Source: Bacteroidaceae bacterium (GTDB taxonomy: Bacteria > Bacteroidota > Bacteroidia > Bacteroidales > Bacteroidaceae). Taken from it: DNA of 37,948 bases. A model generated the notes under the pieces. The model saw only the letters and a list, made by a program, of their open reading frames with translations. It did no database searches and was not told where the DNA came from. Below, piece by piece: positions 27,726 through 35,482 of the stretch. Positions within the stretch are counted from its first letter, which is position 1, and each line of letters opens with the position of its first letter. Position numbers and translations under genes: made by a program. The DNA lies in contig JAGAYF010000033.1 in assembly GCA_017940605.1 (NCBI GenBank), forward strand, positions 1 through 37,948, given 5' to 3'.

Positions 27726-29024
27726 ATGAACAAGATATTGATAGTCATTGAGCGCGAATTCCTGACGCGCATACGAAAAAAGTCATTCATCCTGCTGACA
27801 GTCCTGATGCCCCTGCTGATAGTGGGCATCATTTTCGTGCCCATCATCCTGTCCACGCTCGACAGCACCGAGCAGCAGAACGTTGCGGTGGTTGACGTCA
27901 CGGGAAAATATGCCCCGCTGTTGCAGGACACGGGGGCCATCCACTTCGAGACTGTGCCGGCCATGACAGCCGAGATGCAGACCGAGGACAGCCCCTATAC
28001 CTCCGTGATACAGATAACCGATGACCTGAACCAGGATTCCACAGCCGCAACCATCTATTCCCACAAGGAGGTCTCGCCCGCCCTGTCCAAGTATTTCAAC
28101 AGCGTTGTCTCAGCTCAGATACGCGCCGACCGTAAGGCGGAGTACAACATGCCCAACATGGATGAAATCGTGGCCCACTGCACCGTCGATTACGAGGTAA
28201 GGACCATCAAGTGGACCAAGGACGGCGACGAGAAACTGTCCAACTCTACCATTGCGGGCTTTGTGGGCATGCTGTTCACGTTTCTCATCTACATGTTCGT
28301 GATGAGCTACGGCGGCATGGTGATGCAGGGCGTCATGGAGGAAAAGACGAACCGCATCATGGAACTGATGGTGTCGTCGGTCAAGCCTTTCCAGATGATG
28401 ATGGGCAAAATCATCGGCATTGCCCTCGTGGGGCTGTTCCAGTTCCTCCTGTGGGGCGCGCTCATCGCGATAGTCCTGGCCGTGGCCGGCAGTTTCATCC
28501 ACATGGGCGGGTCTGAGGCTATTCCCATGGCCGAAGCCATGTCGGGCGGCGTGCCCGTGCCCGATTCGCCCGGTGCAGAAATCCTGCAGGTCGTGCAGGG
28601 AATGAACTTTACCGAGATTGTGTGCATGTTCATCCTCTATTTCATTGGCGGCTACCTGCTTTTTGCCAGCATATTTGCCGCCGTGGGGGCTAGCATCAAC
28701 GAGCAGGCCGACAGCAGCCAGTTCATGACACCGATAGTCATCATAATGATATTCTCGCTCTATGCCGGAATATTCAGCATTGAGAATCCCGACGGCCCAT
28801 TGGCCCTGTGGTGCTCCTACATCCCGTTCACGTCGCCCATCGTCATGATGGTGCGCCTGCCCTTTGGCGTTCCGGCATGGCAACTGGCCCTGTCGCTCGC
28901 CCTGCTCTATGCAACAGCCCTCGGGGTGGTGTGGCTGAGTGCCAAGATATACCGCGTGGGCATCCTCATGTACGGAAAGAAACCCAGCTTCAAGGAAATG
29001 ATGCGGTGGGTTCGTTTTAAGTAG
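27726..29024 (+). CDS. ABC-2 type exporter permease (NatB-like)
   Basis: This 432-residue inner-membrane protein is the partner of the ATPase gene 18 bases upstream. One N-terminal membrane helix (about 19-41, ILLTVLMPLLIVGIIFVPII) is followed by a large extracytoplasmic domain (about 45-170) and then five or six membrane helices (from about 178). The segment MEEKTNRIMELMVSSVKPFQ in the loop after the second helix is the characteristic ABC-2/NatB coupling motif. It is followed by a good terminator, so murF-ATPase-permease looks like one unit. Confidence 0.9.
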   Translation: MNKILIVIEREFLTRIRKKSFILLTVLMPLLIVGIIFVPIILSTLDSTEQQNVAVVDVTGKYAPLLQDTGAIHFETVPAMTAEMQTEDSPYTSVIQITDDLNQDSTAATIYSHKEVSPALSKYFNSVVSAQIRADRKAEYNMPNMDEIVAHCTVDYEVRTIKWTKDGDEKLSNSTIAGFVGMLFTFLIYMFVMSYGGMVMQGVMEEKTNRIMELMVSSVKPFQMMMGKIIGIALVGLFQFLLWGALIAIVLAVAGSFIHMGGSEAIPMAEAMSGGVPVPDSPGAEILQVVQGMNFTEIVCMFILYFIGGYLLFASIFAAVGASINEQADSSQFMTPIVIIMIFSLYAGIFSIENPDGPLALWCSYIPFTSPIVMMVRLPFGVPAWQLALSLALLYATALGVVWLSAKIYRVGILMYGKKPSFKEMMRWVRFK

Positions 29025-29051
29025 CAAATCTTCTATTGTTTTTAAATGGTT

Positions 29052-29086
29052 GCGCCTGTCTCCGCATGGAGGCAGGTGCTTTTTTT
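29052..29086 (+). terminator. intrinsic terminator after the ABC permease gene
   Basis: A 12-bp stem, 29052-29063 with 29068-29079 and two G.T pairs, has the loop GCAT and is followed by seven T at 29080-29086. It starts 27 bases after the permease stop. Confidence 0.92.
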
Positions 29087-29158
29087 GTTCTCCCTCGGTT
29101 GGTCCTGTGCGTGCAAACCGCTGAATGAAAACATGTTTTGGAAAGGGAAGACAGACGG

Positions 29159-29250
29159 GGCGTAAAGTTCGGATTTTTACGCCTTGTCTGCGGTTTTTTG
29201 CGCCCTGTCCATGGGCCTTTCACGCCTTGCTGGCGATGCTTTTGCGCCTT
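29159..29250 (-). repeat. 22-bp-phased GGCGTAAAA array, copy D (minus orientation)
   Basis: Read on the minus strand, direct motifs start at 29248, 29226, 29204 and 29183 (spacings 22, 22 and 21 bp): GGCGCAAAA, GGCGTGAAA, GGCGCAAAA and GGCGTAAAA. The last is followed by an inverted motif, seen on the plus strand as GGCGTAAA at 29159-29166. It pairs perfectly over eight bases with 29176-29183. The array lies in the 351-bp gap between the ABC permease and dGTPase genes. Confidence 0.87.
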
Positions 29251-29280
29251 GGAGATTTCATAAGTCTTGGGGTAGGGAGA

Positions 29281-29316
29281 CATGGGGCGCGCAAAGGATT
29301 CCCTGCACGCCCCATG
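29281..29316. repeat. perfect 9-bp inverted repeat near the end of the dGTPase gene
   Basis: CATGGGGCG at 29281-29289 is repeated inverted as CGCCCCATG at 29308-29316, with an 18-base loop. The arms resemble the GGCG core of the neighbouring array. A second short inverted repeat (GAATGGAA, 29332-29339, with 29342-29349) lies just beside it, about 30 bases past the dGTPase stop. Neither has a convincing T-run, so a terminator role for the dGTPase gene is only possible. Confidence 0.5.
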
Positions 29317-29375
29317 CGGTTTCTTCAGCCAGAATGGAAAATTCCATTCAGGGTCTTGTGGATGGAATAGTGAGC

Positions 29376-30731
29376 CTACACCATGGGGAGCGACTGGCCG
29401 TTGATTTTCCTGTACAGGTCCAGCGCGTAGACATCGGTCATGCCCGATATGAAGTCCAGCACGCCCTGCATGCGTTCGGTCAGCGTGGGTGCTTTCACCT
29501 GGTACTGGTTGGGCACGCGGTGCAGCAGCAGTTTGCTGTACGACTTGTCGGGAGCCAGTGCGGCATCGGTCAGCAAGTCAAGCAGTTCGTAGATGATTTT
29601 ATAGCCCGCCAACTCTACGTCAAGCACGCGGCGGTCGCGATAGATGTGTTCCTGGGCCAGATGGGCGCACGCCTGGAACGCCTGGTTCAGCCGGGGCTGC
29701 ATGTGGCCGATGAGCGAACCCTCGAAGCGGCCCTCCATGATGGCATCCTCGTGTTCCATGAACACCCGCACGCACTCCTGCTCAATGGCATTGATGACGC
29801 AGGCGCGCAGGTAGTTCACCCTTTCGTTGGGATCGGTCACGGAGGGGTGGGCAGTGCTGAGGCGGTGCTTTTCGCCGTCGTCAAAGAAATTCATGAACAG
29901 TTCGGTCGTCTGCTCAGTGGTGAGGATGCGCAGCTTGTGGGCATCCTCAATGTCCATAATCTCATAGCAAATGTCATCGGCAGCCTCTACGAAGTAAGCC
30001 ATGGGGTGGCGTCTGTACTGCAGCCGCCAGCCGTTGTCCTCCACGCATATCAGTCCCAGCGACTGGGCCACGCGGCGGAAAATGTCGGACTCCGTGTGGA
30101 AGAAGCCGAACTTGGGCTTCTTTCCGGCCAGCAGCGAGGAAAACGGATACTTGACGATGGCGGCCAGGGTGCTGTACGTCATGACGTAACCGCCCGGGCG
30201 TCGCCCCTCATACTGATGGGTGAGCAGGCGAAAGGCATTGGCATTTCCGTCGAAGTGCACGATGTCGCTCCACACGATGTCGCCTTTCTCCTGACCGCAT
30301 TCGGCCAGGATGCGTGGGCGTATGGCCGCCCCCTTGCCCTCGGAGAAATAGCTGGCAATGGCCCTTTCGCCGGCATGTCCAAAGGGGGGATTGCCCAGGT
30401 CGTGGGCCAGGCATGCCGTAGACACGATGAGCCCCATTTGGCCTATCTCGGTCCGGCCCAGTTCGGGATGCCGCCTGACGAGGGCGGCGGCCGTGTCATT
30501 TCCCAGGGAGCGGCCCACGCTGGAAACCTCCAGGCTGTGGGTCAGTCGGTTGTGGACAAAAATGCTGCCTGGCAGGGGAAAAACCTGGGTCTTGTTTTGC
30601 AGCCGCCGAAACGGAGATGAAAAAATAAGGCGGTCGTAATCGCGCTGAAAATCAGAACGAAACTCGTTGGTTTCGTAGGTGGAAAAATTTTGTCCAAGCC
30701 GCTGGCTTGAAATGAGCTTTTCCCAATCCAT
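29376..30731 (-). CDS. dgt: deoxyguanosinetriphosphate triphosphohydrolase (dGTPase)
   Basis: dGTPase hydrolyses dGTP to deoxyguanosine and tripolyphosphate and adjusts the dNTP pool. The start chosen is ATG 30731 (MDWEKLISSQRLGQNF), giving 451 residues; ATG 30749 (MTHSPRMDWEK) is an alternative in the same frame. The HD-domain metal ligands are H65 in NRLTHSLEVS, H110 and D111 in AHDLGNPPFGHAGE, and D252 in EAADDICYEIMD. FSSPFRRLQNKTQVFPLPGS is strongly conserved in this family. It is transcribed divergently from dut. The name dgt is by family; some members act on other dNTPs. Confidence 0.93.
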   Translation of the reverse strand: MDWEKLISSQRLGQNFSTYETNEFRSDFQRDYDRLIFSSPFRRLQNKTQVFPLPGSIFVHNRLTHSLEVSSVGRSLGNDTAAALVRRHPELGRTEIGQMGLIVSTACLAHDLGNPPFGHAGERAIASYFSEGKGAAIRPRILAECGQEKGDIVWSDIVHFDGNANAFRLLTHQYEGRRPGGYVMTYSTLAAIVKYPFSSLLAGKKPKFGFFHTESDIFRRVAQSLGLICVEDNGWRLQYRRHPMAYFVEAADDICYEIMDIEDAHKLRILTTEQTTELFMNFFDDGEKHRLSTAHPSVTDPNERVNYLRACVINAIEQECVRVFMEHEDAIMEGRFEGSLIGHMQPRLNQAFQACAHLAQEHIYRDRRVLDVELAGYKIIYELLDLLTDAALAPDKSYSKLLLHRVPNQYQVKAPTLTERMQGVLDFISGMTDVYALDLYRKINGQSLPMV

Positions 30732-30779
30732 TCGGGGGCTGTGGGTCATATTGAAATGTGCTTTTCATGAAAACTGATG

Positions 30780-30787
30780 CAAATGTA
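30780..30787 (-). promoter_or_regulatory. -7 box of the dGTPase gene
   Basis: On the minus strand the site reads TACATTTG, an exact TAnnTTTG match. It lies 30 bases upstream of ATG 30749 and 48 bases upstream of ATG 30731. It is only 65 bases from the oppositely directed dut -7 box. No clear -33 element is seen. Confidence 0.55.
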
Positions 30788-30852
30788 GGTAAAAATAAGA
30801 AGATTTACTATTTTTTCATATAAAAAACCTCAGTGTTTTACGGGGAATTCGT

Positions 30853-30860
30853 TATTTTTG
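30853..30860 (+). promoter_or_regulatory. -7 box of dut
   Basis: TATTTTTG fits TAnnTTTG and ends 18 bases before the dut ATG, implying a leader of about a dozen bases. It would drive the whole dut-led cluster, as I see no terminator before 37285. Confidence 0.55.
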
Positions 30861-30878
30861 CAATAAAATGCAACCGCT

Positions 30879-31313
30879 ATGAAAGTAAAGATAGTTAACC
30901 GTTCCCATCATGGGCTTCCTGCCTATGCAACGGAGCAGAGTGCAGGCATGGATCTGCGTGCTTCCATCGATGAACCCATCGTGCTGAAACCCCTTGAGCG
31001 CAGGTTGGTGCCCACGGGACTGTGCATGGAACTGCCGGCAGGCTATGAAGCCCAGGTGAGACCCCGTTCGGGCCTGGCATTGAAAAAAGGAATCACGCTG
31101 CTCAACACCCCGGGTACGATTGATGCCGACTACCGGGGCGAGATAGGCGTGATTATGGTGAACCTGAGCCAGGAAGACTTTGAGATTCAGGACGGAGACC
31201 GCATTGCCCAAATGGTAATCAGCCGGTATGAGCAGGTAGAGTGGGAGATGGTTGAGGTTTTGGAGGAAACGGCCCGCGGAGCGGGCGGATTCGGTCACAC
31301 GGGCAAGCAGTAG
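30879..31313 (+). CDS. dut: deoxyuridine 5'-triphosphate nucleotidohydrolase (dUTPase)
   Basis: dUTPase converts dUTP to dUMP and pyrophosphate, keeping uracil out of DNA and supplying thymidylate synthesis. It is the trimeric type, 144 residues. The five motifs are in order: [43 protein letters not shown] and [10 protein letters not shown] at the C-terminus. It is the first gene of a same-strand cluster whose next gene starts within 25 bases. Confidence 0.97.
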   Translation: MKVKIVNRSHHGLPAYATEQSAGMDLRASIDEPIVLKPLERRLVPTGLCMELPAGYEAQVRPRSGLALKKGITLLNTPGTIDADYRGEIGVIMVNLSQEDFEIQDGDRIAQMVISRYEQVEWEMVEVLEETARGAGGFGHTGKQ

Positions 31314-31336
31314 TCGTGAAGGAACAGGCACGGGCG

Positions 31337-33100
31337 ATGGCAAGAAAGGCGGTGTTCCTGCTTTTGGCAGGGGTACTCATGCTGTGTCCTGGTGCGCATG
31401 TCCTAGCAAAGGGAAAAAATGTGAAGAAAACACCTGCGTTGACGGAGGAGTCGCGCAGGAAATACGAGAAATACTATTTGGAGGCCGTGACACAGGCTGG
31501 GCTGGGGCATTTTGCGGCCCAGCAGGAGTTGTTGCGCAGGGCACTGAAGTACTGTCCCCATTCGCCGGAGGCGTTGTTTGCCATGGCCGACCTGTCATCG
31601 CAGAATCCGCTCTGTTCGGAGGAGGAGACGGCCGCTCTGTATAGGAAGGCAATTGCGTTGTGGCCCGATAACAATGAGTTTGTCTGGGAATTTGCGAAAT
31701 ATCAGATTAAAACGGGACAGGCTGACAGTGCGACGGTCTTGCTGGAACGCTTGACGAATGACCCGCTGCGGCGCGGCAATGCCTATTCCCTGTTGGGCAA
31801 TGTCTATGAGCACGCTGGAAAATTTGAACAGCTGCTGCAGGTCACCGACCGTTGGGAGAAGGACGAAGGCAAGGACGAGTCGATAGACTGGACGCGGGTG
31901 CGGGCGCTGATGCGGCTGGCCCGGTATGACGATGCCCTGTTGAGGGTGGATTCCATGTGCTTGGCGTATCCGCAGAGCGACTATTATCCTGTCGTGAAGG
32001 CGGAAATATACTTGGATCAAGGCGATACGGCCCGTGCTTTGGCGCAGAACGAAGCCGTGATGCAGGATAATCCGGATAATCGCCATGCGCAGATTTTTTT
32101 GGTGCGGTACTACCAAATGCGGGGCGAGCAGGCGCAACTGGAAAAGCAGATTGAAAAGGTGATTCTCAACCCGAAGCAGGACATGGAGCTCCGTGCGAAT
32201 TTCCTACAGACCTATATGAAGTCGAAAAGTGGGAAGGGACAGGACAATCAGGTGGACAGGATTTTCCGAAGCCTGTTGCAGGAACCCATGGAAAGCCCGG
32301 AGTTGATGAATGTCTTTGTCTCCAGCCTCTCGGCAAAGAATGCGCCCGACACAGCCTACGTTCCGGTGATGACGAAGCTGTTGGAGATTGACCCTACCGA
32401 CAAGGTGTCGCGTTTGCGTGAGGTGTGGGGGCTGTTCAGCCAAAAGAAATACGCCGCTGCGGCCCTTTCGGCCGAGGAAGGAATCAAATACAATCCACAG
32501 GAGTTGTTGTTGTATGTCCTGGGGGGCAACTCCTGCACCGTTTTGAAAGAAAAGGAGAGGGCTGAGCGCGTGTTCTCTGCGGGAATGCCCTATGCTAAAA
32601 ATAATAAGGACAAGGATTTGGTGTCTAATTACTATTCGGCGTACGGAGACCTGATGCATGAGGCAGGAAAGGCCGAGTACAGCTACGCGCTCTACGATTC
32701 CTCGCTGGTTTATAACCCGAGCAACGTGTCTACGCTCAACAACTACGCCTATTTCCTGGCACTGGAGAAATCTGAACTGGACAAGGCGGAACGAATGGCG
32801 GCATTGGCCGTCAAGTACGAGCCTGACGAGCCGACTTTCCTTGATACGTATGCGTGGGTGTGCTTTGTGCGTGGCGATTACGCGAAGGCCCAAATTTATA
32901 TTGAGCAGGCCCTGAAGAATATCAAGGGCGGCAGTACGGATAGCAGCCTGTATGAACACGCGGGGGATATCTATATCCATTTGGGACAAGTTGAAGATGC
33001 CGTAAATGCTTGGAAGCGGGCATTGGAAGCGGGTGGCGACAGCGATGTCCTGCTGAAGAAAATAAAGAAAAGGAAATATATAGAGAATGAGTCACATTAA
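31337..33100 (+). CDS. secreted tetratricopeptide-repeat protein
   Basis: This protein has 587 residues from ATG 31337; GTG 31316, 3 bases past the dut stop, would add seven residues and cannot be excluded. A signal peptide (MARKAVFLLLAGVLMLCPGA) is followed by TPR-like helical pairs over most of the length, for example LLRRALKYCPHSPEALFAMA near the N-terminus and YNPSNVSTLNNYAYFLALEK, EPDEPTFLDTYAWVCFVRGD and HAGDIYIHLGQVEDAVNAWK near the C-terminus. TPR proteins are scaffolds for protein complexes. Its setting, overlapping a lipoprotein gene by 14 bases, suggests a periplasmic or outer-membrane assembly role. The specific function is unknown. Confidence 0.85.
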   Translation: MARKAVFLLLAGVLMLCPGAHVLAKGKNVKKTPALTEESRRKYEKYYLEAVTQAGLGHFAAQQELLRRALKYCPHSPEALFAMADLSSQNPLCSEEETAALYRKAIALWPDNNEFVWEFAKYQIKTGQADSATVLLERLTNDPLRRGNAYSLLGNVYEHAGKFEQLLQVTDRWEKDEGKDESIDWTRVRALMRLARYDDALLRVDSMCLAYPQSDYYPVVKAEIYLDQGDTARALAQNEAVMQDNPDNRHAQIFLVRYYQMRGEQAQLEKQIEKVILNPKQDMELRANFLQTYMKSKSGKGQDNQVDRIFRSLLQEPMESPELMNVFVSSLSAKNAPDTAYVPVMTKLLEIDPTDKVSRLREVWGLFSQKKYAAAALSAEEGIKYNPQELLLYVLGGNSCTVLKEKERAERVFSAGMPYAKNNKDKDLVSNYYSAYGDLMHEAGKAEYSYALYDSSLVYNPSNVSTLNNYAYFLALEKSELDKAERMAALAVKYEPDEPTFLDTYAWVCFVRGDYAKAQIYIEQALKNIKGGSTDSSLYEHAGDIYIHLGQVEDAVNAWKRALEAGGDSDVLLKKIKKRKYIENESH

Positions 33101-33926
33101 AAAAATTGTAAAAGGCGTTGCGCTGCTTCTTGTGCTTACTTTGGCGGCGTGCCACAGGAATCCGAATTTGGAAAAGGGCGCTGCGGATGCCTCAGAACTG
33201 AGTGTAATAAAATATGGTCAGAAAGTAATTTCGCATGCTCAGACGGGAAAGACCGTGACCGCCAAGGCGCGGGTGCGCGTTCAGGCGGAAGGCAAGGATA
33301 TCACGCTGAATGGTAATTTGAAGATGATGCGCGACGAGGTTATCCAGCTTTCGCTGAGTTTGATGGGCTTTGAAGTGGGGCACATGGAGTTTTCAAAGGA
33401 CGAAGTGTTGGTGATAGACCGCGTCCACAGGCAGTTTGTGAAAGTTCCCTACCAGCAAGTGGATTTCCTCGGCAAGGCAAATGTCGATTTCAACGTGTTG
33501 CAGGCCGTTTTCTGGAATGAAATATTTGTGCCGGGCGTTTCCGATGTCAGCCAAGCCCTGAATCAATTTACGATGGCTTCGAGCGGCGACCACACCCTGC
33601 TTTCTCTGAGGACTGCACCCAAGTTAGATTATGGATTCCTCACGCAAACGGCATCGGCATTGTTGTCAAGGACGACCGTCACCCCCAAAAACATCAGCGA
33701 CGACGCAGAACTGGTGTGCAAATACGGAAATTTCTCAAAATTGAACGGGCGTGAATTTCCCACAAGCATTGATGTGAGTTTCAAGGGCGAAGGAAAGACT
33801 TTCAATCTTGTGATGACGCTCAGTGATTTGGGGTCTAAGACGGAATGGACTCCTCATTCGCAGGTAAGTTCCAAGTACAAGCAGGTGGATGCCCGTGGAA
33901 TCCTCAAGAAAATCATGTCAGAATAG
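33087..33926 (+). CDS. DUF4292-type outer-membrane lipoprotein
   Basis: This 279-residue protein has a lipoprotein signal: a basic start (MSHIKKIVKG), a hydrophobic stretch and the lipobox LAAC with the lipidated Cys at 22. The mature part starts HRNPN, without an Asp after the Cys. The rest looks like a LolA/LolB-like beta-sheet sandwich, with a TAKARVRVQAEGKDITLNGN strand region and a C-terminal NLVMTLSDLGSKTEWT segment; this matches what I remember of the DUF4292 family. Its start overlaps the TPR gene by 14 bases and its stop is 9 bases before the EnvC-like gene, so the three are translated together. The function is not established. Confidence 0.8.
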   Translation: MSHIKKIVKGVALLLVLTLAACHRNPNLEKGAADASELSVIKYGQKVISHAQTGKTVTAKARVRVQAEGKDITLNGNLKMMRDEVIQLSLSLMGFEVGHMEFSKDEVLVIDRVHRQFVKVPYQQVDFLGKANVDFNVLQAVFWNEIFVPGVSDVSQALNQFTMASSGDHTLLSLRTAPKLDYGFLTQTASALLSRTTVTPKNISDDAELVCKYGNFSKLNGREFPTSIDVSFKGEGKTFNLVMTLSDLGSKTEWTPHSQVSSKYKQVDARGILKKIMSE

Positions 33927-33935
33927 GCCCGTGCG

Positions 33936-35456
33936 ATGAAAAAGTTCCTTGCTGTTGCATTGTTTTTGCTCCTGACCCTTTCGCAAACCTACGGTCAGGC
34001 GCAGAAGCGCACGACCAAGCCTGCGCAAAAGACGACAGTAGCCAAAAAAACTACCACACCGGCAAGAAAAGTGACCCAGCCCGCGAGAACACAGACCAAA
34101 GGCACGCAAAAGAAGACTCCTGTGGCCAAAAAATCGACATCGGCGGCGACCAGGACGACAAAACGGGCCACAACAGCCAAGAAACCCAGCGAGACGACCT
34201 CCATTTCCAGCCTTCGCTCGCGGCGCAACGCCTTGCAGCAGCAAATCTCCAAGAATGAGGCGCAGCTCAAGGCAGCCGACCGAGATGTCAAGAAGCGGTT
34301 GAGCGACTTGGCTGTCCTTAACGGAAAGATAGACAAGCAACAAAAAGTCATCAGCGAGATACAGCTGCAGCTCGACTCGTTATCGAGCAACATCAGCAGC
34401 CTGACCAGGCAGTACGACACGCTTAGCAAGCAGTTGGACGCACGTAAGCAGAAATACAAGCAGTCATTGTTGTATTTGTACAAGAACGACAATTCCCAGA
34501 ACAAGTTGCTGTTCATCCTGTCGGGACACAATTTTCACCAAATGCAGCGCCGATACAGGTATGTCAGCGAATATGCCAAATACCAGCAGAAACAAGGACT
34601 GCTGATACAGAAAAAACAGGAGCAGGTGGCCCAAGTCAAGGCCGAACTGGAACGAAGCAAAAAGAACCAAAGCCAAAAGCTGGATGCCCAGAAGACCGAG
34701 ACGGAGAAACTGTCCAAACAGCAAAGCGAGCACAAGCAGCAGGTGACGGCCCTCCAGAAAAAACAGAAGGAAATCAGTCGCGTGATAGCTTCCAACAAGA
34801 AGGAAATGGCGGCACTGGATGCAAAAATAGACTACTATGTGAAATTGGCCATCGAGCGTGAGCGAAAGCGTCGCGAGGCCGAGGAGCGCGCACGCGCCGA
34901 GGCCGAAAGGAGGCGCAATCAGGCCCAGCAGTCGTCGCCGTCGGGCAAAGGCAGTACCTCGTCGGGGGTATCCAAGTCGAGCACAGGCTCGTCCAAGGCC
35001 GCTCCCATGCAACAATGGCGCAGCAACGACAAAGACTACACGCTGAGCAAGAATTTCACTTCCAACAAGGGCCGTCTGCCCATGCCCATCACGGGAAGCT
35101 ATGTCATCTCGGCCCACTATGGCAATTACAGCCTGAGCGGTGTCAAGGGTGTCCAGCTCAATAACCGTGGCATCAACATAACGGGCAAGCCCGGTGCGCA
35201 GGCGCGCTGCATCTTCCCGGGCGAGGTGAGTGCCGTCTTCCAATTGGGCGGCCTGTTCAATGTGCTGGTGCGCCACGGCAGTTACATTTCCGTCTACTGC
35301 AACTTGTCTTCCTCGGCCGTCAGACAAGGGCAGAAGGTGTCGACCCGTGCGGTGTTGGGCAATGTGGCACGCGATGCCTCGGGCAACTGCACGCTGCATT
35401 TTCAGCTTCGCAAGGAGACGGCCACCCTGAATCCCGAATCCTGGCTGGCCCGATAA
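33936..35456 (+). CDS. EnvC-like protein with degenerate LytM/M23 domain
   Basis: This periplasmic protein of 506 residues resembles the murein-hydrolase activator EnvC. Signal peptide: MKKFLAVALFLLLTLSQTYG. Residues about 22-85 form a Lys/Thr/Ala/Pro-rich low-complexity stretch. About 88-325 are heptad-rich coiled coil (YDTLSKQLDARKQKYKQSLL). A Ser/Gly linker (about 330-360) leads to the C-terminal LytM domain (about 385-506). The zinc site is lost: the HxGxD motif reads NRGIN (410-414), and the HxH motif reads TLH (486-488). It therefore cannot be a standard M23 endopeptidase and should act by activating amidases during cell division, as EnvC does. It is 9 bases downstream of the lipoprotein gene. 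Confidence 0.87.
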   Translation: MKKFLAVALFLLLTLSQTYGQAQKRTTKPAQKTTVAKKTTTPARKVTQPARTQTKGTQKKTPVAKKSTSAATRTTKRATTAKKPSETTSISSLRSRRNALQQQISKNEAQLKAADRDVKKRLSDLAVLNGKIDKQQKVISEIQLQLDSLSSNISSLTRQYDTLSKQLDARKQKYKQSLLYLYKNDNSQNKLLFILSGHNFHQMQRRYRYVSEYAKYQQKQGLLIQKKQEQVAQVKAELERSKKNQSQKLDAQKTETEKLSKQQSEHKQQVTALQKKQKEISRVIASNKKEMAALDAKIDYYVKLAIERERKRREAEERARAEAERRRNQAQQSSPSGKGSTSSGVSKSSTGSSKAAPMQQWRSNDKDYTLSKNFTSNKGRLPMPITGSYVISAHYGNYSLSGVKGVQLNNRGINITGKPGAQARCIFPGEVSAVFQLGGLFNVLVRHGSYISVYCNLSSSAVRQGQKVSTRAVLGNVARDASGNCTLHFQLRKETATLNPESWLAR

Positions 35457-35482
35457 GGCCATCTTTCCCATCCATTCCTTTT

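Noticed and set aside
29184-30620. 478-codon open frame antisense to the dGTPase gene, with similar long antisense frames opposite GH20 (14199-15308) and the POT gene (19835-21043)
   Set aside because: All are mirror frames of well-supported GC-rich genes and show no recognisable protein features.
33087-33100. Frameshift between the TPR gene and the lipoprotein gene
   Set aside because: The 14-base overlap is between two complete proteins, the second with its own lipoprotein signal. It is normal operon overlap.
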